Source: Metridium senile
Taxonomy: Eukaryota > Cnidaria > Anthozoa > Actiniaria > Metridiidae
Reading direction: 5' to 3'
Assembly (NCBI GenBank): GCA_949775045.1
Contig: OX459104.1
Coordinates: 656,501-720,500, forward strand
DNA length: 64,000 bases
Numbering within the stretch: the stretch's first letter is position 1; each line of letters opens with the position of its first letter. Shown piece after piece: positions 9,840 to 21,600 of this stretch. The notes under the pieces were generated by a model. That model was given only the letters and a program-made list of their open reading frames with translations, was not told the DNA's origin and searched no databases. The position numbers were made by a program, and so were the translations under genes.

Positions 9840-11941
9840 AGGGGTACTTGGACGAAAATGGCTCGGAATTGTAAAAATAGGTTTTAAGAGCTGAAATTTT
9901 GCTTAAATAATCTTCAATATCTAAACAATTATTGTGTAAAGTATTGTTCCGATAGTCCAAAGGAAAGTATTAAAAATTAACGGTTATTTTCCGTCCGCCA
10001 TTGTTTTGCTTGTATCATGAATCCGGCTCAAGAGGATTGGGTCGAGTCAGGAAATGACATCATACCCGCAACACATAACAAACACTCGTGGCTAATATAC
10101 ATGTAAATCTACTTGGAAAGTTGAAAAACTTATGTTTTAACCGAAACATGTCTTGGTGCTGCGAAGTGTATGGCTTCAGGAGTGTTGTACACAAAGTATC
10201 TAGTATTTCTGTGCACATTTCGTCCTTAAAACTGAGGCTGATTCAGACAAATAGAAGAGATTTTTGCGCGGCCAACGAGCAAACTTTATCCTTCGGGATT
10301 ATTCGGGGTTTGTTTAAAACATTTTGGATAAAAATAAGTCTGTAAGGCTATACATTTCAGAGGACAACAACAAAGGCTTGTAACGGGGGCAATCCCAACA
10401 ATTTGGGTTTTTGAACAGACCGATACACAGCAGTGTTGAGTGCAAGAAGTTGGCGTCAGGTAAGCGAAATATTATCCCTGGTATTATTCGAACTGACCAA
10501 GCCATGTTCAATCAAGATCGTTGATTTCACTTCTTCTTTTTCGAATTAATATGAAATAAGTGTTGCAGCAAAAAACTATTTAAGACTTTAAAAATAGATC
10601 CATTCACTTTGGTTATATGCTATGAATTGGAATGTTTTATTGAAATATTTTGGCTCGTTTACGAGTGCACTCATTGACAGTGCTTAGTTTTTTACGGTCG
10701 CGTTAATTATTTATGTAACTTCTTTCAATAGTCAATGTATATAATGTAAAAGATCTTATAAAAGACTTAGCTAGATATTATTTACCGCTCGATTGGCTTT
10801 TAAAAAGACTATTAGAATGATTCAGGACTGATCTAAGCTCGAAACTGTTGTTTGTTTCGTATCCGGTCGTATCGTTTTGTTTGAGTTGACATGCGATCCC
10901 AGCTTGACTCTCGCTGACCTATTTATACTGTGGATTGATAGTTATGTCAGAAACTCTATTTACAATTATGTTCTATGTTCGAAATGATATATGTTCTTAT
11001 GTTCACTGCAATTTTACAGCAGCTAATTCATCCTTTAGCCGGCTCGGTTAGACTATAGCATTTGTTTACGTGATGCACAGACTTGCGTGACTTAAATTAC
11101 TTTGACGAATTTCAACCTAAACCATCATTTGTAAACTGACTAACTATAATACAGTTGGACTTCAAGGATGACACTTCTTTTGTATATAAACGAACAATAA
11201 GCATGCTTTCATGTGATCGGTAAAAATATTTTCAAGTTTTACGTTCCAGGAGCATTTCAAGGCGTCAAACTTTGACAATTTTCTCATGGTTTGCGAGACA
11301 TTTGGTCACATTAAAAAATACATGAAAAATTAATCCTTCGTCTTATGTCGTAATAAATGTCAAGTAATAATGCCGAAGAAAGTATTGATACTTATGAGAG
11401 CTGTGAATTTTCCTTGTTTAATAAATTCGAGTTATTTCACTCTACTTGACTTTGTTTGATTTTGTACAGGAAGCCGACTATAATACATCTTCTTCTTTAA
11501 TAGATACAACTGGCTCCAAATCTTCATTATATCCCAAATTGAACATTCCCAGGGCTCTCCATTGAACAGCAATATATAAGGGGCTTTTAAAAATACCCTT
11601 AGAGCTGATTTTTCCGCCGTAGAGAACAAGTATTGACTAGAAAACTTTAGTAAATTCTCTAAAGAAATGTATGGTGAAATTAGAGACTAATTAATATTCG
11701 TTGCGTGTATGACGTCATACGGCGAGCCGCTGTACTCAATGACTTTTTGACCGTGAGACAAACAAATCAATGGCGGACGAAAACGTAACCGTAAATATTT
11801 AATACTTTCCTTTGGACTTTCGGAATAAAACTTAACACAATGATTATTTAGGTATTGAAGATTATTTAAGCAAAGTTTCAGCTCTTAAAACCCAGTATTT
11901 GCCATTTTACAATTTCGAGCCATTTTCGTCCAAGTACCCCT
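9840..11941. mobile_element. Decayed Kolobok-type DNA transposon
   Basis: TTAA occurs at 9836-9839 and 11942-11945. Inside it, long inverted ends of about 170 bp begin AGGGGTACTTGGACGAAAAT on both sides and remain similar up to GTCCGCCATTG. The 2.1-kb interior has no intact transposase, but at 10148 a fossil THAP-like zinc finger is readable. TTAA duplication, AGGG-type termini and a THAP-bearing transposase together are known for the Kolobok superfamily; piggyBac shares TTAA but not THAP. Its right end is 126 bp beyond the CFAP20DC stop codon, so it may lie in that gene's 3' untranslated region. Confidence 0.75.
10148..10345 (+). pseudogene. Fossil THAP domain of transposase
   Basis: The frame reads MSWCCEVYGF, then a stretch ending SSISVHISS, then LRLIQTNRRDF. 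The C-x-x-YG start, the S-x-S-x-H segment and the R-R-D-F segment follow the order of a THAP zinc finger, but the second Cys is Phe, the FHxFP motif is lost and the C-terminal Cys/His pair is not in frame. It is decayed. No downstream catalytic domain can be read in any frame. Confidence 0.55.
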
Positions 11942-12071
11942 TTAACATGAGCTTTGGAATGAACTCAATCAAACATTGAAAAATAATTCAACTACAATAT
12001 GCGTACACAACAGTTATTTGACTGCATGTGATATATCCTGTATACCTTTAACAAGCCTGTACAAATGAACA

Positions 12072-15000
12072 TCACGCTAGCTCATAATACTTGTTACTCC
12101 TTGGATCAAAGTAACAATTTAAGCATGGGTCGTATAGTAGGTCGAGTTCCATTTCTGATTGTATCGATTGTGTTGGGAATACTGGTGGGTTGTCGGTTGA
12201 ATATGATGGCATCCGGGCATTTCTTGGTGGGGATAGTGGAACATGTAAAACTTGGCCTGGAAAAAATATATATATATATTATCATTGCCTGTTGGTGAAT
12301 ATTATGACGGCAGTCATCATTATCATCATCATTGCCATCATTCTCCTCATCATCATTGTCATCATCACTTTCATCTTCCTCATCAATAGCATATCTATCT
12401 TCATCATTCATCACCATCATCATAATTACGATTATCAACACCATTATCATCATCATTAGTTTTAATGATCACCACCTATTACTTCATCATTGCCATCATT
12501 CAATTATACACATTGTCGTCATCACCATCATTATTATTATTGTAAGTAATTTCATCATCATCATTGTCATGATTGTCATCCCCATCATCATCATTGTCAG
12601 ATTATCATCACAATCATCATTGTCATAATTATCATCATCATCATTGTCATAATTATCATCATCATCATTGTCATAATTATCATCATCATCATTGGGGTCA
12701 TTCCACCGTTACGGACATTACACCCAGAGAACATTTTAGACCTATTTATTTTTACTCTTCAAAATGTTATAGTCAGATTTACATGATTTTTTGTTACAAT
12801 GTACTTTTAGGCAATAGCTTCTAATTCATAGTAAAAAAAGAAATGGACACTCTCATAAATGACAGATATATTTATTTAAAATGTCGTTACGGACATTACA
12901 GCTAAAACAACCACTTTGTTTAATCCTTCATTTCAAGTTTTAATTGCTGTGAATTTAAAAAGACCTCAGAAATTCAGAAACATTTCTTGAACAGACTAGA
13001 TGTTGTAGTTCTAATTTATAGCTGTTTTATACACTCTGTTTCATTTATTATTTTTTTATTAATGAAAGTGTTACGTTACGGACATTACACAAAATGTTAC
13101 GGACATTACAAATGGCAAATTCAGTAAGTCAAATATAAGAAAATTGCCTATTTTGCTTAGTAAATATCACATAGAATAGATAATATTACAGTAAAATCAC
13201 ATTGAGAACCTTGGTCATTTAACTCTCTTTTTGGAGCATGCTTTTTAATGTTGTCAAATTTTCATTATTTCAATGTCTCATGTGGAATGACCCATTGTCA
13301 TAATTATCATCATCATCATTGTCATGATTATCATCATCTTTATTGTCATAATTATCATCATCATCATTGTCATGATTATCATCATCATCATTGTCATGAT
13401 TATCATCATCATCATTGTCATAATTATCATCATCATCATTGTCATAATTATCATCATCATCATTGTCATAATTATCATCATCATCATTGTTATGATAATC
13501 ATCATCATCGTTATGATAATCATCATCATTGTCATAATTATCATCATCATCATCATTGTCATAATTATCATCATCATTGTCATAATTATCATCATCATCA
13601 TTGTCATGATAATCATCATCATCATTGTCATAATTATCATCATCATCATTGTCATAATTATCATCATCATCATTGTTATGATAATCATCATCATTGTCAT
13701 AATTATCATCATCATCATTGTTATGATAATCACCATCATTGTCATGCTTATTATTGAATAAGAAGCACAGAATCAAGTAATCTTACCATTAGTAAACTTC
13801 TCACTTGGCATGACAATTGGTGGGCTGAACACATCTACATAGTCCCTTGGGTCCATGGGTAGAGTAGCTGACATGTCTGGCTCAGGACCTGGATGCTAAA
13901 GTAAAACATACCTTCTTATTATCATAACAAACAACTACTAACTACTAACTACAAATTGTAACGTTTATTCAGTCCTGATGATGGCTCTGTGTGCCGAAAG
14001 CTCGACAAAAGGTTGAAGTAATGTATAGTTATTATGAATCAAAAACCAGCCCACAAACAACTCTTTGATTTGAACTACTAACTATTTAGGATTGGAATAG
14101 AATTTCTAAAGTTACTTACTCTGTCTAAGTATAGAGCAGTTTTCATTTACCTGTCAAACACTCTTTAGTGTACTACTCTTTAATCCTTAATTTTTGGATG
14201 TTCTTTTGTTATTATTTGACTATCACACACTTACTTATACACTTTGTTTTACAGGTTAATGAGGACAACTCTAAGAATTCATGCATGAGCCACACAATAC
14301 ACATTACAATGAAGGATACAATAGTTACACTGTTCTGCTGCAGCGATACCCACAAGTTTTTACTGAATAGTGCATTACACGTCAGATATCTGATGATTGG
14401 TGAGCTTGCAATAATAGAGACATATGAATAATTGCCCATGGCGTTAAAAAATGTCTCCATACCATATAGCAAGCACATCATTTGTCTCATTTGTCTCACT
14501 TGGCTTAGTACCTTTCAATACAATTATCATCATTGTCCTAATGGTTGATTTTGGTTGTACCTTCATTTCGTCTTGATATCGATGATGTCTGGTACCTGCG
14601 GGTGGAGGAGCTTTCCATGTACTGCAAGTCTCATCACTATCATCATCCGTTAATGAATCACCATCATCATTATCAACGATATCATCATTATCTACATTAC
14701 TGGTAAATTTCTTTATAAAAGGTCCCTCCTCTCCAAATGAACTGTTAAGTGATTTGTCAAGTAAGGAACTACTGCTGTCTGACGTGTCAAACCGCCATGA
14801 GCTGCATGCTGATTGGTAGTTTCTCCAGGAGCTTGCATTTGATTGGTAGGCCTTGGAGTCGTAAGTTTTACTAGCTATTACTGATGAAGGGATCTGGAGA
14901 GAGGAAATGACATATAGATAACATATAGAGGTTAAAAATAATTATAGTTTCAGAATATTAAATATGATTATAATAATTAGAAGAGTAAAAAAACATTTTC

Positions 15001-18000
15001 AAAGTAAAAGTAAAGTTTATTAATTGTACTCTTTTGTAGAAAACTAGTCAAGAAATATTTCTAATTTGTTGTCAGAATTGATAAGCACAGCTACTTTACA
15101 GCCAAACCTACAGAAGCGTTCCTATCGAGTTTGGAAGGCTCGATTTATTCTTCCAAACTTGATTTTAAATTTGGTTTGAAATTTGCATAAATGAATCGAA
15201 TCTTGTAAGTTTCAAATTACAGACTTCAACCATCAACCGATAATGGTCCCGAAATCACGATCTGTGGTCAATAACTGATAATGCTATTGTAATAGAATAC
15301 TTTAGTAAGTATTTATAACAATATTTCTGAATACAGACTAGGTTTTTAGCACGTTTCTGTGTCCAACAAAACATTGAAAATAATGTTTTGATTTGAGGCG
15401 GTTTTTGAAACTTACAAGTTTTGATTCATTTATGCAAATTTCAAAACAAATTTGAAATCAAGTTTGGAAGAATAAATCGAGCCTTCCAACCTCGATAGGA
15501 ATGCTTCTGTAGGTTTGGCTGTAAATAGCTGACTTGTAAGAGCTAACCAAAGTAAATAATTAGTTCCAGTTAAAGGACTGGTATAAATAGTCATTTTAAG
15601 AGTTCACTGCACTATTTTAAAAGGTAGCTGTGCCATTGCATTGAAGCAAGATGAACGGTGAGCTTACAATGATAGAGACATGTGAATTATGAAAACATTT
15701 TCATAGGCTTAAATCATATACGTGTAGGCTTCCCATAGGCTTTGTCTCGTGTATCAATGAAAGGCACAGCTATCTTTCAAAATGTCACAGACAACTGTGA
15801 AACGGACTATTGGATATGCATTTGTTGTATGCATTGTTAAAAAAAAGATAATGCAAGACGTCCTTACCTCTTTCAACAAACTACTTTTAATACTAGTCCT
15901 CAATACATGTGGTGTTTGAGATGTTTCTGGTATCCTTGGGCTGACAGGGCTGTGTTTAGATCCTCTTGAGCTTGACCTTGATGCATGACTACTCTTTAAT
16001 AACTTCTGAAGCAAATCATCATCAGAACTCTCTGAATCATTCTTGTAAAAATCTCCATCATAATCAGATTTCTCGCTGTCTTTGTGGTCAAGAGGTGATG
16101 GTAATGTTAAACTGTCCGGTCTGTTCCTAGCTTCCGTTATCTCTATCACAGGTTTATCTTCTACAGGACTTTTAGGGAAGCTATTTTGGCGTTTACGGCG
16201 ATTGCGAGGTGACCTTGGTGCTGACCTTGGTCGTGAGGAGAATGTAAACATCATGTTACTTTTCTTGACATTCTCTTCTGTTAGTTCACCAGCTTTTTGT
16301 TCATTTATTTTCATTTTGTTAAAACTTTCCCCAAGAGAACTCTCATTCCCAGAGGCCTTAAGTGAGCTTTCGCTATGAGACCGTGAGATTGTCTCAGAGT
16401 ATGAGTCAGAGTCTTTGTCATATCTGTCACTTCTTTCTGTCGATTCACCATCAGGTTTACCGTAACTGGAAGTACTATCACCCAGTTTATCACTCTCAGA
16501 GTTAGTTCTCGAGCCAGCGCTTCTAGAGCTAGTAACACCCTTGGTTCTTACCCTCAAAGGCCGCCGCCTTGTTTTACTCCCTGATCCAGTCCTCGGTGGC
16601 CGTGGTTGGATTGCAGACTGCATTGCATCAACGCCAAGCTGTATTTTAGTCTGGTCTACATCGGTTGTCTCTGACATTGACCGCTGTATTTTCCCTCTGT
16701 ATGTCGCTGAACTGTTACTTGCATCTAAATCCAATGGAGAGCCTGAACGGATGTTGCTAGTAGATCCGCTACGGTTGAATAAGTTAGTTGACGAGCGAAC
16801 CCCTGCTGATCCAGGACCTCCCTCTCGTGACGATTTCCTTGCATGCTTAGGAATGATGACTTTGGAACCAAATGCTATATGTGTTGGTCGGTCATCTTGT
16901 CTAGAAGTTGAGACATCAACGTCAGATATTGTGGGGGTAGTGGGTGGGGGTAGACCTGCTGCTTCTCGTGCTTTGATGTCTGCCTGTCGTAACTTTAGGA
17001 GGTTGATTACCTGTTGATAAGGAAACATTTATATATGTGTGATATAAGTATCTTTAAATTTAATAGCATCATTACCATTTCTCATTATTATTTATATCGT
17101 ATGCGTATCTTCATTATCGTCATCGCCACCAACATGATCATCAAGATCATCATCTCCATCATAATCAACACCACCATCATCATCATCACCACCATCATCA
17201 TCACCACCATCATCATCACCATAATCATCATCACCATCATCATCATTATTATAATCATCTCCATCATCATCATCACCACCATCACCTCCATCATCATCAC
17301 CATCATCAGATCTCCATCATCATCATCACCATCATATTATCATCATCATCTCCATCATCATCATCATCACAACCACAACCGTCATCATCATCACCACCAC
17401 CATCATCATTACCATCATCGACTAACCTGTGTTTGATGGTTAGTAGCAGTAAACTGCATGCCTTTTGGTATTGGCTCTGTTCCACCGGCATTAGTACTGC
17501 CATTACAACCATATATCTCATCGTCATTCGTAGTATCGGGTGGCTGGGTCTTCATAGTAAATATCTTTCTCAAATGGCAGTTAGCAGAAAGAGTCATGCT
17601 ATCTATTGACTTGAATGTATGTTCTTTGAAAGTTTCCCCAACTAAAGAGTTTAAATCGAGACATAAATTAAGCCATTCTCCTAGTCTTAGGATACTAAGA
17701 GGAAACCGTGCATGTAGAGGAGTAACCGTTATATCACGATGACTGGACGAAAGAAAAATGCGTCGTTTATTGTTACCAAGGTCCGTTATTCCAAGTTCTA
17801 AGCTAAATGAGTGTCCTAGAGGCACCAGGATCTGTAAGACCAGATATTTCTGTATTAAAAACAACGGCTGCTTTTCATCTTTAGGGATACTCATTTTGGT
17901 AGTTGTAGACTGCCCCTCAAGGACGTATACGTAGCTTTTCACATCTTTATCAAAGATTTTTTTGAATGCATTTTGGCTTCCCGATAGACGCCACTTTGCG

Positions 18001-18245
18001 ACGGGGTCTTTACCTTGAGCACTAAATACCTCAACAAAAGTACCTCCCTGTGAGATGAAAGAATAGCGAGATATTAATATGAAGAGAAACAATTAAACTA
18101 CCAGCAGTTTAATAATTTACGGTAACTAAGTTACTTGGCGCAATTTTCTCAAACAAAAACGTACCTCACACAACTTTGAACTTTTAAACGTCAAGAAACT
18201 AGATCAAATTTTACGCATATTTACCTGAAATTCGTTCTTGAACAT
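12072..18245 (-). CDS. CFAP20DC: CFAP20 domain-containing protein (CFAP20DC, C3orf67-like)
   Basis: Six coding exons on the minus strand: 18225-18245, 17427-18047, 15868-17010, 14561-14893, 13787-13895 and 12072-12256. All have GT-AG borders, keep frame, and sum to 2412 nt (803 aa). The N-terminus [20 protein letters not shown] opens the CFAP20 (DUF667) domain, which covers exon 2 (about residues 8-200; landmarks [36 protein letters not shown]). Exon 3 is a long low-complexity Ser/Arg-rich middle, and exon 4 ends acidic ([13 protein letters not shown]) followed by WKAPPPAG. The last exon gives [19 protein letters not shown], a tail I associate with this family. CFAP20 domains bind the inner junction of ciliary microtubule doublets, so a ciliary or flagellar role is inferred. 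It is longer than the human protein as I remember it (about 690 aa). Divergent from GATD1. Introns hold microsatellites and three MITEs. Confidence 0.9.
12300..12690 (+). repeat. ATC microsatellite, left half (CFAP20DC intron 5)
   Basis: Imperfect ATC/TCA repeat passing into a regular 21-bp-like unit (CATTGTCATAATTATCATCAT). It is the left part of one array later split by the element at 12695-13293. Confidence 0.85.
12695..13293. mobile_element. 599-bp non-autonomous transposon with 4-bp duplication
   Basis: The left end GGGTCATTCCAC and the right end GTGGAATGACCC are perfect inverted repeats. ATTG lies at 12691-12694 and again at 13294-13297, and the microsatellite reads continuously across ATTG if the element is removed. 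Four internal direct copies of TTACGGACATTACA lie near 12710, 12887, 13076 and 13098. No ORF. Confidence 0.85.
13294..13752 (+). repeat. ATC minisatellite, right half (CFAP20DC intron 5)
   Basis: Regular CATTGTCATAATTATCATCAT units with CATTGTTATGATAATCATCAT variants. It lies about 35 bp from exon 5. Open frames here are artefacts of the 3-bp period. Confidence 0.9.
13970..14500. repeat. Repeat fragments in CFAP20DC intron 4
   Basis: Near 13976 CTGATGATGGCTCTGTG is followed by GCCGAAAGCTCGAC, a hairpin motif like that of the tandem-unit family. Near 14399-14465 GAGCTTGCAATAATAGAGAC is a fragment of the family found complete at 24448 and 40168. Confidence 0.55.
15090..15531. mobile_element. 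Foldback MITE in CFAP20DC intron 3
   Basis: Arms of about 110 bp: AGCTACTTTACAGCC, AAACCTACAGAAGC, TCGATTTATTCTTCCAAACT and TTTGCATAAATGAATC appear inverted at the other side (CAAGTTTGGAAGAATAAATC to GGCTGTAAATAGCT). Confidence 0.8.
15592..15806. mobile_element. MITE, GCTTGCAATGATAGAGAC family, copy
   Basis: Contains AAAGGTAGCTGTGCC, GAGCTTACAATGATAGAGAC and, inverted on the right, AAAGGCACAGCTATCTTTC, like the copies at 24448-24845 and 40168-40500. It overlaps the donor-proximal part of intron 3, about 60 bp from exon 3. Confidence 0.7.
17092..17420 (+). repeat. ATC microsatellite in CFAP20DC intron 2
   Basis: Imperfect ATC/ACC/TCC trinucleotide repeats fill almost the entire 416-bp intron, ending a few bases before exon 2's donor. 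Confidence 0.85.
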
Positions 18246-18653
18246 CTTAAAATATTAACCTTGATGTATATCGAGAAAATTCGGGTATAAGAGGAGTTTT
18301 GGAGCTATTTCTTGCTGTAATTTGTGCAGTCAACAAAGAATCTAGGGACGGTAGTCAGCCGCCATTTTGAAACTGGAAATATAATTAGGGGGAGGTAGCT
18401 AGTAAAATATGTACTACCCAAATTGATACTATCAAGGGTAGGCTAAAGTTTTTAGTTTTAACACTTGGTTAGCTTAGAAATATTTTGTGTTTGAAGTTTA
18501 AGAAACTTTATACTTAAAAGAATACAGTAATATAACATATTTTCAAAAATATAAGCTTTATAAATACATTTGTGTATAAAAACTGTCTTGAACTGATTTG
18601 TCGAAAAATCTACCCTCCCCTCCCGCATACCAATTTCATCTAGCGGAAACAAG
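18246..18653. promoter_or_regulatory. Bidirectional promoter region of CFAP20DC and GATD1
   Basis: 408 bp separate the two ATGs. A perfect YY1-like CAAAATGGCGGC lies on the minus strand at 18358-18369, on the CFAP20DC side, and CAAGATGGCGGG overlaps the GATD1 ATG at 18650-18661. No TATA box in a useful position. Promoter function is inferred from layout. Confidence 0.5.
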
Positions 18654-21600
18654 ATGGCGGGCAAACCGAACTGTTTGATCGTCTGTAGTTCTTCTCGATC
18701 AGGTTAGCTTCAACTGCCTTTCCTCACCTCAAAACTTACTAAAGAAAATTATAGACATTATTTCGCCAATTTGCTATCTCGAAATCTTTATCGGTTTTTT
18801 CGTATTTGAGTAAATTTATAAAGTTTGTAAGATTTTGTGCTGTATGAAAATTCGTATTTTGAACTCCTTTTTAGGTGTTTCTGCGCAGTCTTTTATTCCC
18901 GCCTTCACGTTGGCGCATTCAGTTTTCAATGTACAGATTGCAACTCCTAAGGTAAGTTCACCTTAGATCCAAAAATGTAATTATGTACTCATGTGCAGAC
19001 ACTACCATTGAGGATCAATATCGAAATAACTAGTAAGAATATAAACAAAAACAACTGTTTTCTTAAAGGTTTGGCATCACCTGCAAAGATTGACAGATTG
19101 TTGATATTATTGACTTGTTTACAATTATGTTGTATTTGTTTGTCCTTATAAACAGCTATTTCATGAAAGTTTGACAAAAAAGCTCTGTATTAACTTACAG
19201 TTTTCAAAACAACAAAATAAATTTGATGTGTGAATTACATCTATTTTGAAATTATTAAAGTTTGACAGTAATGTTTTATAAACGTTTTGCCATATTAATT
19301 AGAGAAACACATGTATTTGATACAAAAGTATGTAATTGTAATTTTCCATTGAAATAAAGTAAACTTTGTCTGTTATTTGTTGGTTTCTTGTATCACTTTA
19401 GGGTCATCCAATTGAATACATAGAAGCAGATGAAAGCAACAAAAAATGGCTGAACGAATTCAAGTTGAAACCTTTCTCAGTTCCTGGAAAACTAGAGAAT
19501 GTTGATGGTATGGATTATTTACCAGTATGATTGACATAGAGCGGATTCCGTATGACTGTGAAAAGCTCAGTGCCGTGTGTGTGCCTTGCCGTGATGTTTC
19601 TTAAAATTTGCTGTACCTTGACCACGTCCATGCTTTTCATAGTCATATAAAATCTACTCTAACCATCATCACCTTCATTATCATCATCAACAACATCTTT
19701 GTCGTCATTGTCTGGCTGCATATCCAGTGTGATTGGTCCTTGGGGTGTAGGGGCTAACACATCGGACTAGAAAGCCAAAACTGTGGGGTTCAATTCCTGC
19801 CATGGGCAAATGATATTTTTCTCATGTATCGGCATTGTCGTCATGATTAACTTCATTGTCAACATGGCTATCTTCATCACCATCATCCCAAACATCATCA
19901 TTCCAATCATCATCATCATCATCACCATGATCATCATCAATATTTTGGTGCCTCTATAAATACCTTCATACATCATTCTTATTTTCATTGATCATGTATG
20001 GTCATCATAATTTATATTATTATAAATTTATCATCACCATCACCATAATCATCATCATCCTTTTCCAAAAGAGATCTCTTCATCACAATCACAGTTAAAC
20101 CTCTTCATCTTAATGTTTGTAATGAGAAATTTCAATAATTTGAGTTCTGTGTTACCAGTGCTTGTGTGTTTGGGCTACCTGTGTTAGAGATCACCACAGG
20201 TAACCCAGTATTGTTTGTTTAGCTCTCAGGTACTCTGCTGTCCTTATTCCCAATGCACCTGGTGCACTACAAGACTTAGTGAATGACCAAGAGCTATCTA
20301 AACTACTCAACATATTTATCAAAGAAAGAAGTGAGTAGTCTCAAGGAGAGAACCATGTGAAATATAAATGGAAACTAGCGAGTAAACTAGTATAATCTGC
20401 ATTAGTGTTTGATATAAATGATAGGTAATAGAATGAAATTTGTAACACCGTAAGAAAATGTTATTAAACTTAACTTTACTTAAATGGAAACTAGCAAGTA
20501 AACTAGTATCGGCTGCGTCGGTGTTTGATATAAACGATAGGTAATAGAATGAAAGTACCAACATATTACGTATACGTTTCAAGCTTTATTAAATGTTTGT
20601 AAGTAAGTATTGAAAATGTCCGAAAAAATTTCATAAGTGTGATTGGAAAATTTAACTCTTCTCAAAAACATGTGTATAGCGATATGAAAACTTTGCCTCA
20701 AAGATCTAAAGCATGTTTCTCTGACAGAACCAATATGTGCCATTGGGCATGGCGTTGCTGGCCTGTTGTCTGCCAAAAAGGATGATGGGAAAAGCTGGAG
20801 TTTTAAGAACTATAGTATGACAGCGGTAAGTAATATTGATGATGATGGTAATGGTGGTACTGACAATGTTGATGAAGATGATTACGGTTGTGATGATGAC
20901 AATAGCCTTGATGATGGTGGTGACCTTTTGATGATGACGATGACAGTGATGATGATGACAGTGATGATGGCAGTGATGATGATGATGATGGTGTTGATAA
21001 CCAGGTAGTAATGATAGTTTACAATGACGACAATGGTAATGATAATGGTGGTGATGATGATGACAGTGATGATGGTGGTAATGATGATGACAGTGATGAT
21101 GGTGGTAATGATGATGACAGTGATGATGGGGGTGATGATGATGACAGTGATAATGGGGGTGATGATGACGACAGTGATGATAGTGGTAATGATGATGACA
21201 GTGATGATGGTGGTGATGATGATGACAGTGATGATGGTGGTAATGATGATGACAGTGATGATGGTGGTAATGATGATGACAGTGATGATGGTGGTGATGA
21301 TGAGGACAGTGATGATGATGATGACAATGTTGATGATGATGATAACCAGGTAGTAATGATAGTTTATGATAATGACAATGGCAATGATATTGGGGGTGAT
21401 GATGACAACAGTGATGATGACAATGTTGATGGCAATGTTGATGATGATGACAGTGATGATGGTAATGGCGATAATGACAATGATGGTGCTAATACCCAGG
21501 TAGTAATGATAGTTTATGATGATGACAAAGGCAATGTCAATACTAGAGATTGTTCAATGGTTCAGTGATGTTGTGTGTTGTGACTAATAATAATTCTTAT

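Larger units (their letters stand above)
5604..12071. other. Intergenic region between convergent TMEM86 and CFAP20DC
   Basis: There is no host gene in these 6.4 kb. A possible polyadenylation signal (AATAAA) occurs near 6832, far from the TMEM86 stop. The region is a mosaic of transposon insertions, listed separately. Confidence 0.6.

Noticed and set aside
10314..10511. 65-residue minus-strand frame in the Kolobok element
   Set aside because: It does not resemble a transposase domain, and the THAP-like fossil is on the other strand.
13248..13776. Four overlapping frames of His/Asn, Asp/Asn, Ile and Met repeats
   Set aside because: A microsatellite in CFAP20DC intron 5. No frame is special.
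16082..17017. Plus-strand frames opposite CFAP20DC exon 3
   Set aside because: Antisense shadows of a long real exon. The minus strand carries the conserved protein with consistent splice sites.
21011..21568. Acidic 185-residue frame (DDDSDDGGN repeats)
   Set aside because: It lies in GATD1 intron 5, is not in frame with exon 5, and consists of a 27-bp minisatellite.
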